DNA of 64,000 nucleotides. Origin: Trichinella spiralis. Taxonomy: Eukaryota > Nematoda > Enoplea > Trichinellida > Trichinellidae. Below, piece after piece: positions 40,561 through 51,709 of the stretch (within the stretch, counting starts at the first letter, position 1; each line of letters opens with the position of its first letter). The notes under the pieces were generated by a model. It was not told the DNA's origin and searched no databases. It saw only the letters and a program-made list of their open reading frames with translations. The DNA lies in NCBI GenBank assembly GCA_000181795.3, contig CM012953.1, positions 13,460,838-13,524,837 of the forward strand, written 5' to 3'. A program made the translations under genes and the position numbers.

Positions 40561-40611
40561 GTGCTGTGCTAGCGGAAGTGGGTTTGCCGGTGCGAGAGGA
40601 TCAATGCGTTG

Positions 40612-40697
40612 GCGCGACCGAGTCAACCCGTAGATCCGAACTTGTGTTCAGATTTTTGAGCATCACAAGCTCGTGTCTGGGGTGGACGCTGTCGTTG
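40612..40697 (+). ncRNA. mir-100: miR-100 precursor hairpin
   Basis: The 5' arm at 40625-40646 matches the 22-nt bilaterian miR-100 exactly (it begins AACCCGTAGATCC and ends CTTGTG). The 3' arm at ~40664-40686 (cacaagctcgtgtctggggt) pairs with it: ACTTGTG-CACAAG is perfect, the middle carries a small bulge, and the base is closed by GTCAACCC against GGGGTGGAC and further G-C pairs. The terminal loop is about 17 bases (ttcagatttttgagcat). miR-100 belongs to the miR-10/99/100 family, related to the C. elegans mir-51 family. In most bilaterians it is the first member of the miR-100/let-7/miR-125 cluster and is co-transcribed with the others, as here on the same strand. A strong 5' splice site (GTAAGTA) follows at 40734. 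Confidence 0.97.
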
Positions 40698-40733
40698 CCC
40701 AGTCAACTTTTCCACTTGCTTCCACCGGATACG

Positions 40734-40740
40734 GTAAGTA
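40734..40740 (+). promoter_or_regulatory. Strong 5' splice-site match after miR-100
   Basis: ACG|GTAAGTA matches the donor consensus at seven positions, 37 bases after the hairpin ends. It suggests that miR-100 lies in, or overlaps the end of, a host-transcript exon. Confidence 0.45.
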
Positions 40741-43420
40741 GGAAGTGAAACAAATTGAAAAAGACAACCGTCACCGCATGTTATTGGTACAAATAATTTC
40801 GCTTTTTGAAATATTTTTCGAATCGTCCGATTTGTTAATTTTTATAATTCTTTTTCCATCAAATTCGCCCACGATGGCATTAACAATTGGTGCCGGTCGG
40901 TGGCATGCTCGAATTTGCAGTTGTTGTGATCAAAGAGTGCCTGCAAATTGATTTGGCTTGTGGTCGGTCGTTTACTACTACTGCTGCGTGCGTTTTCTTT
41001 CAATTTTCCCACTGGCACGACCGACGCGTTTTGATGCGCCAGACGCTGCGTGGCGGGTTCGAAAAATCGATTCGCCCGTCTAGAAACGGGCCAATAAACA
41101 AAATTTAACAGCCCCAATTGCGCGTGGCTTGTCTGTCTGGCCGTCTGGCTAGCTAGCTAGCTTGTCTGGCTGGCTGGTCTACGTAAACAACGTGCTTCCT
41201 AGACAGAACAGGTGAACTTGTGACAAATGATGAACAATGATGCAAAAGATAGCATTTTCAAAAAATGTGTAAACATTCAAAAACACCAATACGTAAAATG
41301 TTGTCGAACAAATTGACCACAATTAATATAATATACATTTGTACATAATGTGAAATGGAATTTTATCAACGCTTGACACTACGCTTACGTTTTTCATTCC
41401 AATAAATTTTGCATCGGAGATCAAACAAAAAACTAGCTAGTAAAATCAATAATTTGCTTTTTGTAATGTGAGAAATGTTTAACGTGCACCAAGTGAAATG
41501 CAGTTGAGGGTGGTTTGTCAATTTTTTGAAAAAAAATTTTATCTTTCAACGTTAACTGAACCGGAAGTTGTTTTTTATTTTTCAATTTTATTAAAATTTT
41601 ATCCTTTTTTATTCATTTCTCAACAGATGCAAATCACAAGTTTCCTTCCGCAAATGAAAATGATAGAGAAATAAATATTGTTGATAAAAACGATTTATGC
41701 ACCATTTATTATTGTATGAAAAACTGAAAATCTTATAATTAAAAGTATTAATTAAATTTTTTTTACATTATAAACTTAAAATGAGACATTTTTCAATAGA
41801 ATGTGCTTTTTTATTAATTTATCGAAAGTAGTCTGAATATTTTTCGTACAATATTGAATGAGCATACTGTAAGTTTTAGAAATCATGTACGTTTTCCAAT
41901 TTGCAAAATTATTATTATTAAGTACAGTACTTTGCACATTTAGTTCGAAATTATCGATTGTAATATAATTTTTGAATTTAATTAAGAAAAAAAATGTTAC
42001 ATTAAATTGAATTTGTAAAGATTTTCTAGTTGAATGCTTTTTGATTTTTGTTTGAAAAAAATAAGCTTTGATTGATCAGATTTTCAGAAATTTTATCTTC
42101 AACAGTCAAGTGGGAGGAATGGAATGGATGACATTTATTGAAAAAAATAAAATAATGAAATAAAGAAAAGAAAAGAAAAATTTATTTTTCAGCTTGTTGT
42201 GTCATTTGGAATATAGTTGAACAAATTTTTAAATATTTGCATGTTTGAAATATTTTGAAATGTCAAAATTGTCATTTTTCAATGTTTTCAATGTTCAATT
42301 CAAATTTTCAATTTAAAATAATAATAATTTCTATTACCAAGCTGTTAAAATATGAAAAATTCTACAAACAGAAAAAAGGTTGGGGGTGGAAGCTGTGTTA
42401 GTAGTGAATAAATAATTTTTGGTTTTTATTATAGTCAAGAAAATGGATGAGTGAAAAGAATAGAATAGAATAGAATAAAATAAAATTTAGAAAAGCAATA
42501 AAGTATAGTATTATTTCGTTCGAAATGTCCCACACAAACACACACAAGGGGTTATTTATTGCATTAATTTTTCATAAATTTAAATTGTCACACAGAGCAG
42601 CAGACAGTGGAAAAATTTGTTTGTCATCCAACGCTGTTGCAACAACGGTTTTTTGTTAATGATTGGGAAATTTGCAAAGGGTTTTAAAATTTAAATAAAT
42701 TTCAATGGCGCGTCGTGTTTTTTTTGGTAAATATTTTTACTCCCCCTATTCATCACTGCGTACGTATGAACGAGTGTAAAAGTTTTGAGAAGAAGAAAGA
42801 AGGAAGTTGTCTTTATCACTTTGACAAAACAAATAAATAGAAAATGCGGAAGAGATGGAGAAAAGATTTTTTTCTTCCTTCCTTCCGTGTGCGTTTTTTG
42901 ATTCATTTAATTGAATGATCACATTTCTTCTTTCTTCCGCTACAGCTGCCATTCAATATGCAACAAATTATTCTCATTATGTACATCTAAATCTACAATT
43001 CTGTTTGTTCTTTTTGTATTTGTATACAAAAAATCTAAACTATAATTTATGTTTATTAATCATTATTTTATTTGTCGATAAATTTGTATAAAAATGAGAT
43101 TTTTCTTCAGAGAAGTATATAAATGGTTAGAATGAAGAGAGGCTTGAAGATGTTCAAGTGTAAGAGGAATTTCATCGGTAATCTATCTATCATTGACGGC
43201 AGATAAAAATCACCAACAAACTTGAAGAGTAATAAATACTTGAAGAAAAATGAACATTTTGCATGTAATGCTGTAAAGGTAATAATAATACACCTATAGT
43301 ACTGATGATGTAATAATAATAATAATTATTATTATTAGGGGTAATAGTAATAGTAGTAGTATTTAGTAACGGTGATGATGATGATGGTGGTGGTGGTGAT
43401 GTTGGTAGAAAAGTGTACAC
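40741..43420. other. Interval between miR-100 and the internal promoter
   Basis: The first 400 bases are GC-rich, with ctagctagctag and repeated ctggctggct motifs at ~41140-41180. The rest is AT-rich. No further microRNA hairpin or gene was recognised. Simple repeats begin to accumulate from 43270 (ATT/TAA and GGT/GAT runs). Confidence 0.4.
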
Positions 43421-43526
43421 AGAAAGCCGCTTTTACGGTCAGACGTCACGCAAGCGTCTGTCGGGTTCAATAAGCTATTTAAACAAAACTGCCTGACGAG
43501 CTGTGTAAAACGTCAAGCAGCTTCAG

Positions 43527-43534
43527 TATAAATA
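43527..43534 (+). promoter_or_regulatory. TATA-box candidate (TATAAATA) of an internal promoter
   Basis: TATAAATA lies 42 bases upstream of a GC-rich segment with an ATG in good context (gtcgccATGG). A CRE-like gacgtcac sits about 90 bases upstream of the TATA. The spacing fits a core promoter driving the short exon at 43576-43639 and the transcript that follows. Confidence 0.4.
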
Positions 43535-43575
43535 AAAAGAAGTGATTATAGAAATTTCGATTCGTCGCCGTCGCC

Positions 43576-43639
43576 ATGGGCGGATGCGGTCTGCTGGCGT
43601 CCAAAGTTTCCACTTTTAATCAGACATATCTGAACACAA
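43576..43639 (+). CDS. Short first-exon candidate encoding an MGGCG-type N-terminus
   Basis: The ATG in a strong initiation context opens MGGCGLLASKVSTFNQTYLN and meets a strong donor A|GTAAGAAG at 43640. An MG(x)C start is a classic myristoylation/palmitoylation signal, though 21 codons are too few to call a protein. Without splicing the frame continues through AAG repeats to a stop near 43730. It may be a real peptide-coding exon, or the first exon of a host RNA for let-7/miR-125 with incidental coding. I found no downstream coding partner. Confidence 0.3.
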
Positions 43640-44222
43640 GTAAGAAGAAGAAGAAAAAGATGCTTGGTTATTATTATTTTTTTTTTAATAATATTGCATT
43701 GATGAAAGCTTCACAGTGTGAAAAACTTGGAAACTGAAAAGAATAAGAAGAAATTATGGAAAAGACGAAATTCAAATTCATCACTTCTACTGATTATTTT
43801 ATTGTTATGGTTGTTGGTATTTTTTTTGTTCTTTTCCTGAATCATCATTTTTGAGAAAAGCAAAAAAAAGTAAGTGTAGAAATAATAAGAAAAATCAAGT
43901 ATTAAAATTTGAAAAAATAACACAAAAAAGAAGACAGACAGAATTTTTGCAGACGTAATTACCGGACGTCTGTAGAATTTGAAGAACGAACCTTGAAGGA
44001 AGTACTTGAGAAAAAAATATCCACATATATACATATGTGTATTCTTTGCAAAGACATGATGCCAAGTTCACACAAATCGAATTTAAAAAGCGGAAGCGTA
44101 ATTCTCGCTTAACGGTTGGCTTATTTTTCCACAAATGATTTATCAGACCGTGTGCACGACTAAGTGATTTGCGTTCCAGACATCGCATATGTTGTCTACG
44201 TTTGCACGTTCACATGACATTG

Positions 44223-44223
<1 letters not shown>

Positions 44224-44264
<41 letters not shown>
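44224..44264. repeat. (TA)n microsatellite, ~41 bases
   Basis: A perfect alternating TA tract. A similar tract lies at ~47742-47771. Confidence 0.9.
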
Positions 44265-44266
<2 letters not shown>

Positions 44267-47200
44267 GACTGAGTGTGTATGGGTATGTCTATCTGTCTTC
44301 TTGACCGTTGCGTATATACTTATACATCCGTCTGAAGTCATGGTAAGTGTTATTTTGGTTGCTTTTTTCCCATTTGAAACAGATTTCAAAAAATTGAAAT
44401 TAGCAACATAATTAGCAATCACAACTGTTGTATGTATGATTTAAAACTTTTTCATGACACTGAAATTTGATTCATTTCTTAATCAATACGATGGTGTTAT
44501 TTCATCTTTTATGCAAATGAAAAGTTAAAATTAAAATCAAAGCAAAATTGAAAAATTTGAAAAAATAAGCAAGTGAAAGAATCCGGTTAGAAAAAAGTGT
44601 AAAATTATAGATCAGAAGTAGCGGCTAAATAGAAAAAAGGGGCAGAATTTGTTTTTTGAATAGAATGCGGAAGTAAATTTCTACAGTATGATTCAATTCT
44701 TTTTTTTTTTTTGAAATTCCATTTTGATATTTTATTTCAATTAAGAAAACAGTTTATTTGATCTTTTCAACGAAGATAAAAGGCAATTGTTGTTGTTGTT
44801 GTTATTTTTGTTTTAAATTTAATTTTTTATAATAATAATAATAATAGTATTGTTGTTGTTTTATATTGATGAGGAAATTGAAAATTTGTTTTACAATTTT
44901 GAAAGAATTTCAACTTGAACAGAGTTAGAAGAAAAAGAAAAAAAATCGTCCTGTCTCGTTTCACCTCATTGATTTGCGTATTCATCATTATCATCATCAT
45001 CATCAGCGTTGCCGTCGACGTCGTCGCTTGCCCTTGACATCATCCAAAAGGCGGAAGTAAGTCTGTCATCGGTGGATGAGAGTGTGTTTGTTTATTTTTT
45101 TTATGAAAATAACATTTTACGTAATATTTTTTGTCAAAAAATTAAAATATTTTTTAAAATATTCTTTCAGTGATTTATATATTTGAAGAAGAAAAAAAAT
45201 ATTTGGTAATTTTCTATTTTTTTTCTTTTGTAAATATTCCCATCGATATACAATTATTAGAACGGTTGATTGGAGGTGGTATTAATTAATGAGGCCTCTT
45301 CTGAGGGGTAGTTGACTTGCAGGTTCCATTCTACAACTGGCACGACCATGTCAATTAATTTATACAACCAATTCACGAAAGACCTTGATTGGGGAGTTGA
45401 AAAAAAAACGTTTAATTTAATTGTAAATTAACCTTCTTCTTTTTTCCCTAGTTTTGAAGCTTTATAATTGTCAATTTCCTTTTTGCTTCCTTTTGTTGTT
45501 GTGAAAAATAATGAATAGATTGCGTATTGTACAAATTTCAAACTGTAAACCGTAAAATGTTATTGATGTATTATTTTTCTTAATTTCATAAAATAGGGCT
45601 TAAATTTTAAAATGAAAAATAAAAAAGATGACGTTGTCTAATTTTGTATTTTTTACATGACCTAGTTTGTGAAAATTGAAATTGTTCGGCTATGATGTTG
45701 CAAAATGTGTTACTTAACGGTTCAATTGGTTTCGACGTTGTTTGAATTCGAAAGCAAAAAATTTTTCGTGCCACATCACGAAAAATAAAACAAACTCACA
45801 GATTTGTTCGTAATATGAAATATTTTAATTTTTTTTATTAATAATTGTGAAAATTGTTTTTTTTTGACATTGTTAGAAAAAGATTTTTTTTACCATAAAA
45901 TGAATAATAAGATTGATTGATTGGTCAGTTTTGAAAAGGTGAAGAAAGATGGATGGATAGATCTACAGTAGAATGTAAATTGAAAACAACCCGGAAGCTT
46001 TTTGTTTATAAAAATTATATTATCTATCATTCAGTGCAGTGTTGAAATGCATCTTATGTGATGGGCGTTTTCGACTATTTTGATGTTGATTTTTCTTGTT
46101 ATTATTGTTGTGTACATATTTATGCATAAAGTGGTGAAACTGTACGTTTATTTATTCTTGAATTCCATTGATTTCATTTTGATATTTCAGATGTGTAGTA
46201 TTTTATTGTTGTTTTTGAAATCATTTATAATAATAATAATCGATGAATTATTTTATTGAAAAGGTAAGAAATGATAAAATATTTCTTATTTTTAATTACT
46301 GATTTCAAATTTCACGTTTTATTATAAGTAGTCGAGTATGAATTTTCTGTAATTCATACAATGATATACGTTGCTTTACTTGTACGTGTATGTGTGTGTC
46401 TGTCTGTGTGTGTGGTCGTTTGTACAGTCATCAATAATTGCCATTGGATAGTGGAAATCAATCAAAAAGTAACATAAGTTCTATATATTATGCGGTACTT
46501 TTTCATCTTTGCTCAATTTGCATTCTTCTACGACGTGCTTTCATGTAAAAAATGACCAATGAATTCTTTTTCCAGTGATGATGAATCAGCTATTTTTTTT
46601 GTTTGAAAATTTATTTTTTAAATTGTCTGCTTTGTCAATAATAGAACCAACTTTTGAACTTCCTTTTTTTTTCTTACTGAAATTGAACTGGAAATCTTTA
46701 TTTTTTGAAATTGATTTTTAACCAGATTCTAATTTTGAGAAATGTAAAAATAAATGAATTATCCATAATTTTTTCTTTAATTAAAAAAAATTGAAAAGTA
46801 TAATATTTAATTTTATTTCGATTACAATCATTGATTAGAAATCAATTTAAAAAAATTTTTTGTACTATTACACTACTGTTATGAAAATTGGTCACCTTTT
46901 GTGTGTGCAGTGTAGTGTAGTGTAATAAGATATATCGCTGACAAGGAAGGAAGAAAAAAAATATATATATATTTCAATGCTATTATATGATGAAGGAAAA
47001 AATTAGAATCAGTTTTATGTACATGAAAAGTGACTGGCACGCTTTGACACGTAAGCGATAATGATATCATCGAAAAAATTTATCTTTTGTTCTTTTTATT
47101 TCATTCCACTTCCGCAAACGTTTTATTATTATTATTATTATGATCAGCATTAACATTTGTTAGATATATTGATCTGATAAGAATATAATATATGGAAAAA

Positions 47201-47740
47201 TAATAATTGTGTTTTTCGTTACTACTGTTATTATTTTTATTTTTAAATTTATACATTTCCCTGTTCACTTTCAGTGCTTTTTTTCCGTTACATCTTGTAT
47301 ATAAATATATTAATTTTTGTTCCCTAATATTTTCTTTTTTTCATCAGATATTCTTTTATTACTATTCGAGTGCTGGAAAGCAGATTTATCTAAACAGTGG
47401 CAAAGTAGCAATTTTATATTTTTAAATAACTAACGATCTGTGAGAATATAGTGTGCGTGTGTGTGATGTTGCTTTTTTTTCATTTCCCACTTTACATATA
47501 TTTATTTTATTTGGTCGATAATATCCACTTTAAGAAACCTTAACGGTAGTAAATAACGAAAATTACACATTTTCCTTGTCATTGAAATCAATAATATAAT
47601 ACAAAGAATTATTTAAATTTTAGTTCAAAAAGAAAACAATAGAAAGGTAACTATTATTCAATTTTACCATCTGTTACAATTGTTGTTGTTGCTGATAAAC
47701 GGAAAAAAATTCATAAAATCTGTGGTCGTTGCTTGGAAAC

Positions 47741-47776
<36 letters not shown>

Positions 47777-49360
47777 TTTTGGTGTTATTGTTTTATATAT
47801 TTTGATAGTTGAAGAGAAGAAAAGAAAAAGGAATGAATATTTATTACTTCATCAATAGCAGTATCGCAGATCAGTGTTCTCATAAATTTCTACAGTGATG
47901 CTATTGTGAATATGATGGTAAAAAGAAAATTTCCATTCCTTCTTCTATTCATCCATTGTCTTCCACTTGTATTTATTTAAATTTCACGGCGTCAGTTGTT
48001 TACCAGACTGTCTAGTGTTGTCGTCAGACAATGTTCTAGCTAACATTAAGCTTCAAATCTGTTTTTTTAATGTTTTTCACTAACTTGAATTATGAATTAT
48101 CATACAAATTGAAATTCATTTTATTTTTTCAAGATAATAAGGAAAAATGGAGAATTTATGTTGTTCTCTTTTTGAGACATGAATGAGTTTTGCATTCCAG
48201 TGTTGTTGGGGCGTTGGCGTTTGTTTTTTTTTTACCGCATGATTGTGTTGTATTTTATTATAAAAACCTTCGGTCGTTGAAGTTGAGACGGTGCGCAACA
48301 TTTTGCAGACAGACAGTTCAGAAATTTCCAGACACAAAGCCACTCTCAGACAGCAATAAAAGCAAGCATCTATATAACTATGCAGACAGAGACGTTGTTG
48401 AAAATAAAGCAGAAGAGCACATAGAAGAAGAAAATTTATATAAATACTATTTCATCATCATCATCATCATCATCGTTGCTGTTGCTGAAGTTGCTGTTGC
48501 TGCTGCTACTGCTCTATGCAATCTTTCCAGTTTGCTGTTTTATTTTTCTATTTTAGTAAGTTTTCAAGTATTATATATATATATATAAACTGTTATATGA
48601 ATAGTAGGGAGAAAGGCACATTTTTCATCCAAATTTATACAACTATTTTGTTAAACCTTTATTTAAATGTATCGTTCACAAGTCACTTGTGACGTCGATA
48701 TATAATAATATTCAGTTTTGCAAACAAAAATTGTCTGTCTATCGTGTAATATATAGCATATACTAGCTCTGACTGACTGAAGGAACGAGAGAATAGTTTT
48801 TCCTCATTTTTTAAGCAACCAACCAGCGTCTACATTCGCTCTCCCTCTCGGTTTGGCTAAATATAGTCGAAATGGGAATGGGCGGTTCGTAGTGGCCATT
48901 TCGTCCAATCAAAACGCTTCGACAAAACAGCCAGTCGAACGAACATTCGGCCAAAAAAAATTTGAATAGTAAAAAACGTTTTGACGTAGCCATTAGCAGG
49001 ATGCAGTTGGTGTATTCTATTCGTGCTTTTCGTTGCTCTTGCTCTCTCGCTCTCTCTTTCAGTCAGTCAGTCAGTCAGTCAGTCATTCACCATGTCGTTC
49101 GTTCGGTTGTGCGCTGTGCGTTCAGTTCTGTCCAATCAGTCAGTCTATACAACTGACTCTACGTTGATGCTACTACGGCTAGATTGGAAGAACAAGAGGA
49201 ACAAATTTTCCCCAAGCGCAGATGTTTCTACACATATCTGTATATTGAAGAATGATTAATTATTATTTTCAGACAGTGGTTGATTGGTAGGTATAATTTA
49301 TAATTTTTATAAATTAATTTTTCATTCATTTCAGAGTCTGTTCTGTTCTGTTCTGAATTC
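44265..49360. other. Simple-repeat-rich interval upstream of let-7
   Basis: No coding gene supported. There are many microsatellites: (TTG)n and (ATA)n at ~44789-44850, (CAT)n at ~44985-45003 and ~48453-48475, and (CAGT)n at ~49061-49086. A GC-richer segment at ~48830-49260 with ctccctctcggtttgg and a CCAAT motif (cgtccaatc) may be upstream regulatory DNA for let-7. A short composition-distinct patch at 45270-45390 could be another element. Confidence 0.4.
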
Positions 49361-49369
49361 ATCGTTCAC

Positions 49370-49378
49370 TATATAAAG
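49370..49378 (+). promoter_or_regulatory. TATA box candidate for let-7
   Basis: TATATAAAG lies 96 bases before the mature let-7 start, inside a GC-mixed segment. Initiator-like TCAG sequences occur about 30-40 bases downstream (gccatcagcag, gccatcagttg). It would place a transcription start just 5' of the let-7 hairpin base. Confidence 0.5.
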
Positions 49379-49452
49379 CCGTCTGTCTATTCGAATGCCA
49401 TCAGCAGTAGCCATCAGTTGTGTGTATTGTTTTTTTTTTCTTATTCGTTGAA

Positions 49453-49559
49453 GCGTCGTTCTGTCTGAGGTAGTAGGTTGTATAGTTGAGTTGAACAAAG
49501 CAACAGGCTTCCCAATTGTTGCTTTTACAACTAATACAGCCTGCTAGCTTAGACAGCGC
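49453..49559 (+). ncRNA. let-7: let-7 precursor hairpin
   Basis: The 5' arm at 49466-49487 matches the invariant 22-nt let-7 (TGAGGTAGTAGGTTGTATAG plus TT). The 3' arm at ~49529-49552 (aactaatacagcctgctagc) pairs along almost its whole length, with G-U pairs and one bulge. The lower stem is CTGTC against GACAG and then GCG against CGC. In the large loop a second stem AAAGCAAC/GTTGCTTT folds back, a feature of many let-7 precursors. let-7 silences heterochronic and proliferation targets, and its processing is often blocked post-transcriptionally by LIN28 binding in the loop. It is plus-strand, 8.8 kb after miR-100 and 2.1 kb before miR-125. A donor site GTAAGA follows at 49724. Confidence 0.98.
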
Positions 49560-49723
49560 CACGCAAATTTCTACAAACTACTACTACTACTGCTACTGCT
49601 ATTACTACGCCTGTCCAATAAATTGAACAACGACAAAACAGACAGACAGACAGACGGACGGAAAATATTTCGAAATATATTCAACTTTAACCACGTTGAA
49701 AAATAAATAAAATATAAAAATAG

Positions 49724-49729
49724 GTAAGA
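49724..49729 (+). promoter_or_regulatory. 5' splice-site match after let-7
   Basis: TAG|GTAAGA lies 165 bases after the let-7 hairpin. It would end a first exon that contains the hairpin if transcription starts at the nearby TATA box. Confidence 0.4.
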
Positions 49730-49739
49730 AAAGAAAAGA

Positions 49740-50806
49740 AAAAATTTTAATAATTTAATTTTTATCGTGTCAAATAATACTTGACCAAAAGAAAAAGAAA
49801 AAAAAGCGAGACGCCGCCAAATGCCATCACCGACGCAAACGTTGCCACATAATGTGCTACCGATGAATCATTTATTGGTAAACCAGACAGCCAGCCAGTC
49901 AGTCAGTCGTGTGTCTGTCTGTCTGGTTTCATTGAAAATGAAATGGGGCGTACGTCGTAGACATAGATAGTAGTAGTAATAGTAGTGGGTAGGTAGGCAT
50001 GTGTTGGTGGTGGTGGTGGTGGTGGTGTTGGTGGTGTGTGTGTGTGTGTGGTTATTGTCGTTAGTTGAAAAGGAAATGATAATGGATTTTTTTTAAAGAA
50101 AAAATAAATCTCATTTATTTTAAATTTTATATAAAAAATTGTTTTAGAAACAAGAAAAAGGTTTATATAAGAAGAAGCATGTTCAAAAGTAGTGGTAGTA
50201 GTAGCAGGTGTTGTTGTATGGTAGTAGGAATGTAATAATAGTATGGCAAATCAGTCAATTAGCTGGCTGGCTAGCCAGACAGACAGACAACCGCGCCCAT
50301 GGTTGAAAAGAAAAGTAATAGCATCATCGTCGAGTAGTAATAGAGAAGCAGAGAAAACGCAGTCGTGTCACCGACGTCAATTGCAGACGTTGATTATGCG
50401 CGTTGGTGTTTTTATTATAGTCTGTTGAAAAAAAAATTTTTCTTTTTCCTTATTTTCCAATATTTAAACGAAAACGATTTATTATATAATATTCAAAATG
50501 AATATATATAATAATTGAATATGATGTGCTATATTAAAGGGGGAAAAAATCTACTTGCAAAGACAGACACAGTAGAGAATAATAATAGTAATACATTTAT
50601 TTTAATAGTGCTGCTGCTGCTGCACAAGAGGAGTTGGGGCAAGAAAGGATCACTTCCGTGCCGACGGCAAACTCTGATTGGCCAACGGAACAGCCGGCAG
50701 TCAGTCAGCTGACTAGACGCGACGGCATTGACGTCGTCGAATCGAGACGGTTCATTCGTTTCAGTTGGCACATTTGAACGCATAACGCGAGGTGGTGTGG
50801 TATTTT

Positions 50807-50840
<34 letters not shown>

Positions 50841-51580
50841 TTATCGATACGTCTGTCTTTCTTTATTATTCATTTAAAATTAACTTTTTATTTAATATAT
50901 TTTTGATGTTGTTATATTCAATTTCTGTTTTTACATAGTGAAGCTTTTATTCTTCATTTGCATATTTTAATATATATACATTATAGAGGGATAAATGGAA
51001 AATGTATAATTTGGAATAAATAAAATATGCATATAGTAGTTAGTAGTAGTAGTAAGAGCAACGATGATTGTCTTTGGGCTAATTTTCTTGTCCAAAAGTT
51101 GTACTTTTGCCGACCGACCGACCGACCGACCGGTAAATATAAGACTTGACTAAAAATCATTGATAAATTGACGCGCATTGCCTTTTGCAGGCAGGCATCA
51201 TTTGTCATTTTATTTTCAGACGGCCACTACTACTACTGCTACTACTACTACTACTACTACTACTACTATTACTGCTGCTATTACTACTATTATTACTATT
51301 ATTATTTTTATTATTGGTGACGTGGACTTCTTTTTGCAACCAACTTCCGCCTTTTGCGAAGAAAATCTAGTAATAGTTAGTCATCACCATCATCATCATC
51401 ATTATTATAATTATAGTCAGTCAGTACTGTTGTTGTTGTTGTTGTCTGCTGTGCGCGCCAAGTCGGTGGTTTTTATACTGTTTTGTTTGTTTGTTTGTTT
51501 ATAATTTTTGTTTTTAGCCGAAAACAAACGAACCACAAGAGAGAGAAAAGAAGAATATGTGATGAAAATATTCTTCACTT
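49740..51580. other. let-7 to miR-125 spacer, rich in simple repeats
   Basis: Contains (GGT)n at ~50008-50036, (CT)n at ~50805-50838, (CCGA)n at ~51110-51132, (CTA/ATT)n at ~51225-51315, (CAT)n at ~51383-51402, (TTG)n at ~51428-51444 and (GTTT)n at ~51482-51502. Open frames through these repeats encode homopolymer-like protein and are not genes. A GC-rich block at ~50640-50800 may be regulatory. Confidence 0.5.
51225..51315. repeat. (CTA/CTG/ATT)n trinucleotide microsatellite
   Basis: About 90 bases of interrupted ACT, GCT and ATT units. It opens long Thr- or Leu-rich frames in two frames, a repeat artefact. Confidence 0.85.
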
Positions 51581-51587
51581 ACGTCGT

Positions 51588-51661
51588 TCACCTGTTCCCT
51601 GAGACCCAAACTTGTGAAAGTGTTTCAATGTCTCATAGGTTTGGGGTTCAGGAGCTGGTGC
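51588..51661 (+). ncRNA. mir-125: miR-125 / lin-4 precursor hairpin
   Basis: The 5' arm at 51596-51617 (TCCCTGAGACCCAAACTTGT plus GA) equals bilaterian miR-125 except for A instead of T at position 13; the seed is intact. The 3' arm at ~51633-51652 (tcataggtttggggttcagg) pairs over nearly the entire length with G-U pairs. CACC (51589-51592) pairs with GGTG (51657-51660) at the base. The loop is about 15 bases. lin-4/miR-125 represses lin-28 and lin-14-type heterochronic targets. Compared with C. elegans lin-4, this 3' half is far closer to arthropod and vertebrate miR-125. It is the third member of the cluster, on the same strand. A strong GTAAGT lies at 51710. Confidence 0.97.
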
Positions 51662-51709
51662 CGATTGCATTCAACACTGCAGACTTTCATATTTTTTTTT
51701 CGTTGCTTT

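Noticed and set aside
41040-41100. tRNA-like B box (ggttcgaaaaatcg)
   Set aside because: No matching A box or cloverleaf arms at proper spacing could be found.
44169-44422. Overlapping open frames on both strands around the TA tract
   Set aside because: A long (TA)n run lacks TAA, TAG and TGA in its frames and creates Tyr-Ile repeats. There is no other coding sign.
51178-51504. Thr/Ile- and Leu-rich open frames of 60-108 codons
   Set aside because: They are translations of the (CTA/ATT/CAT)n microsatellites and occur in more than one frame.
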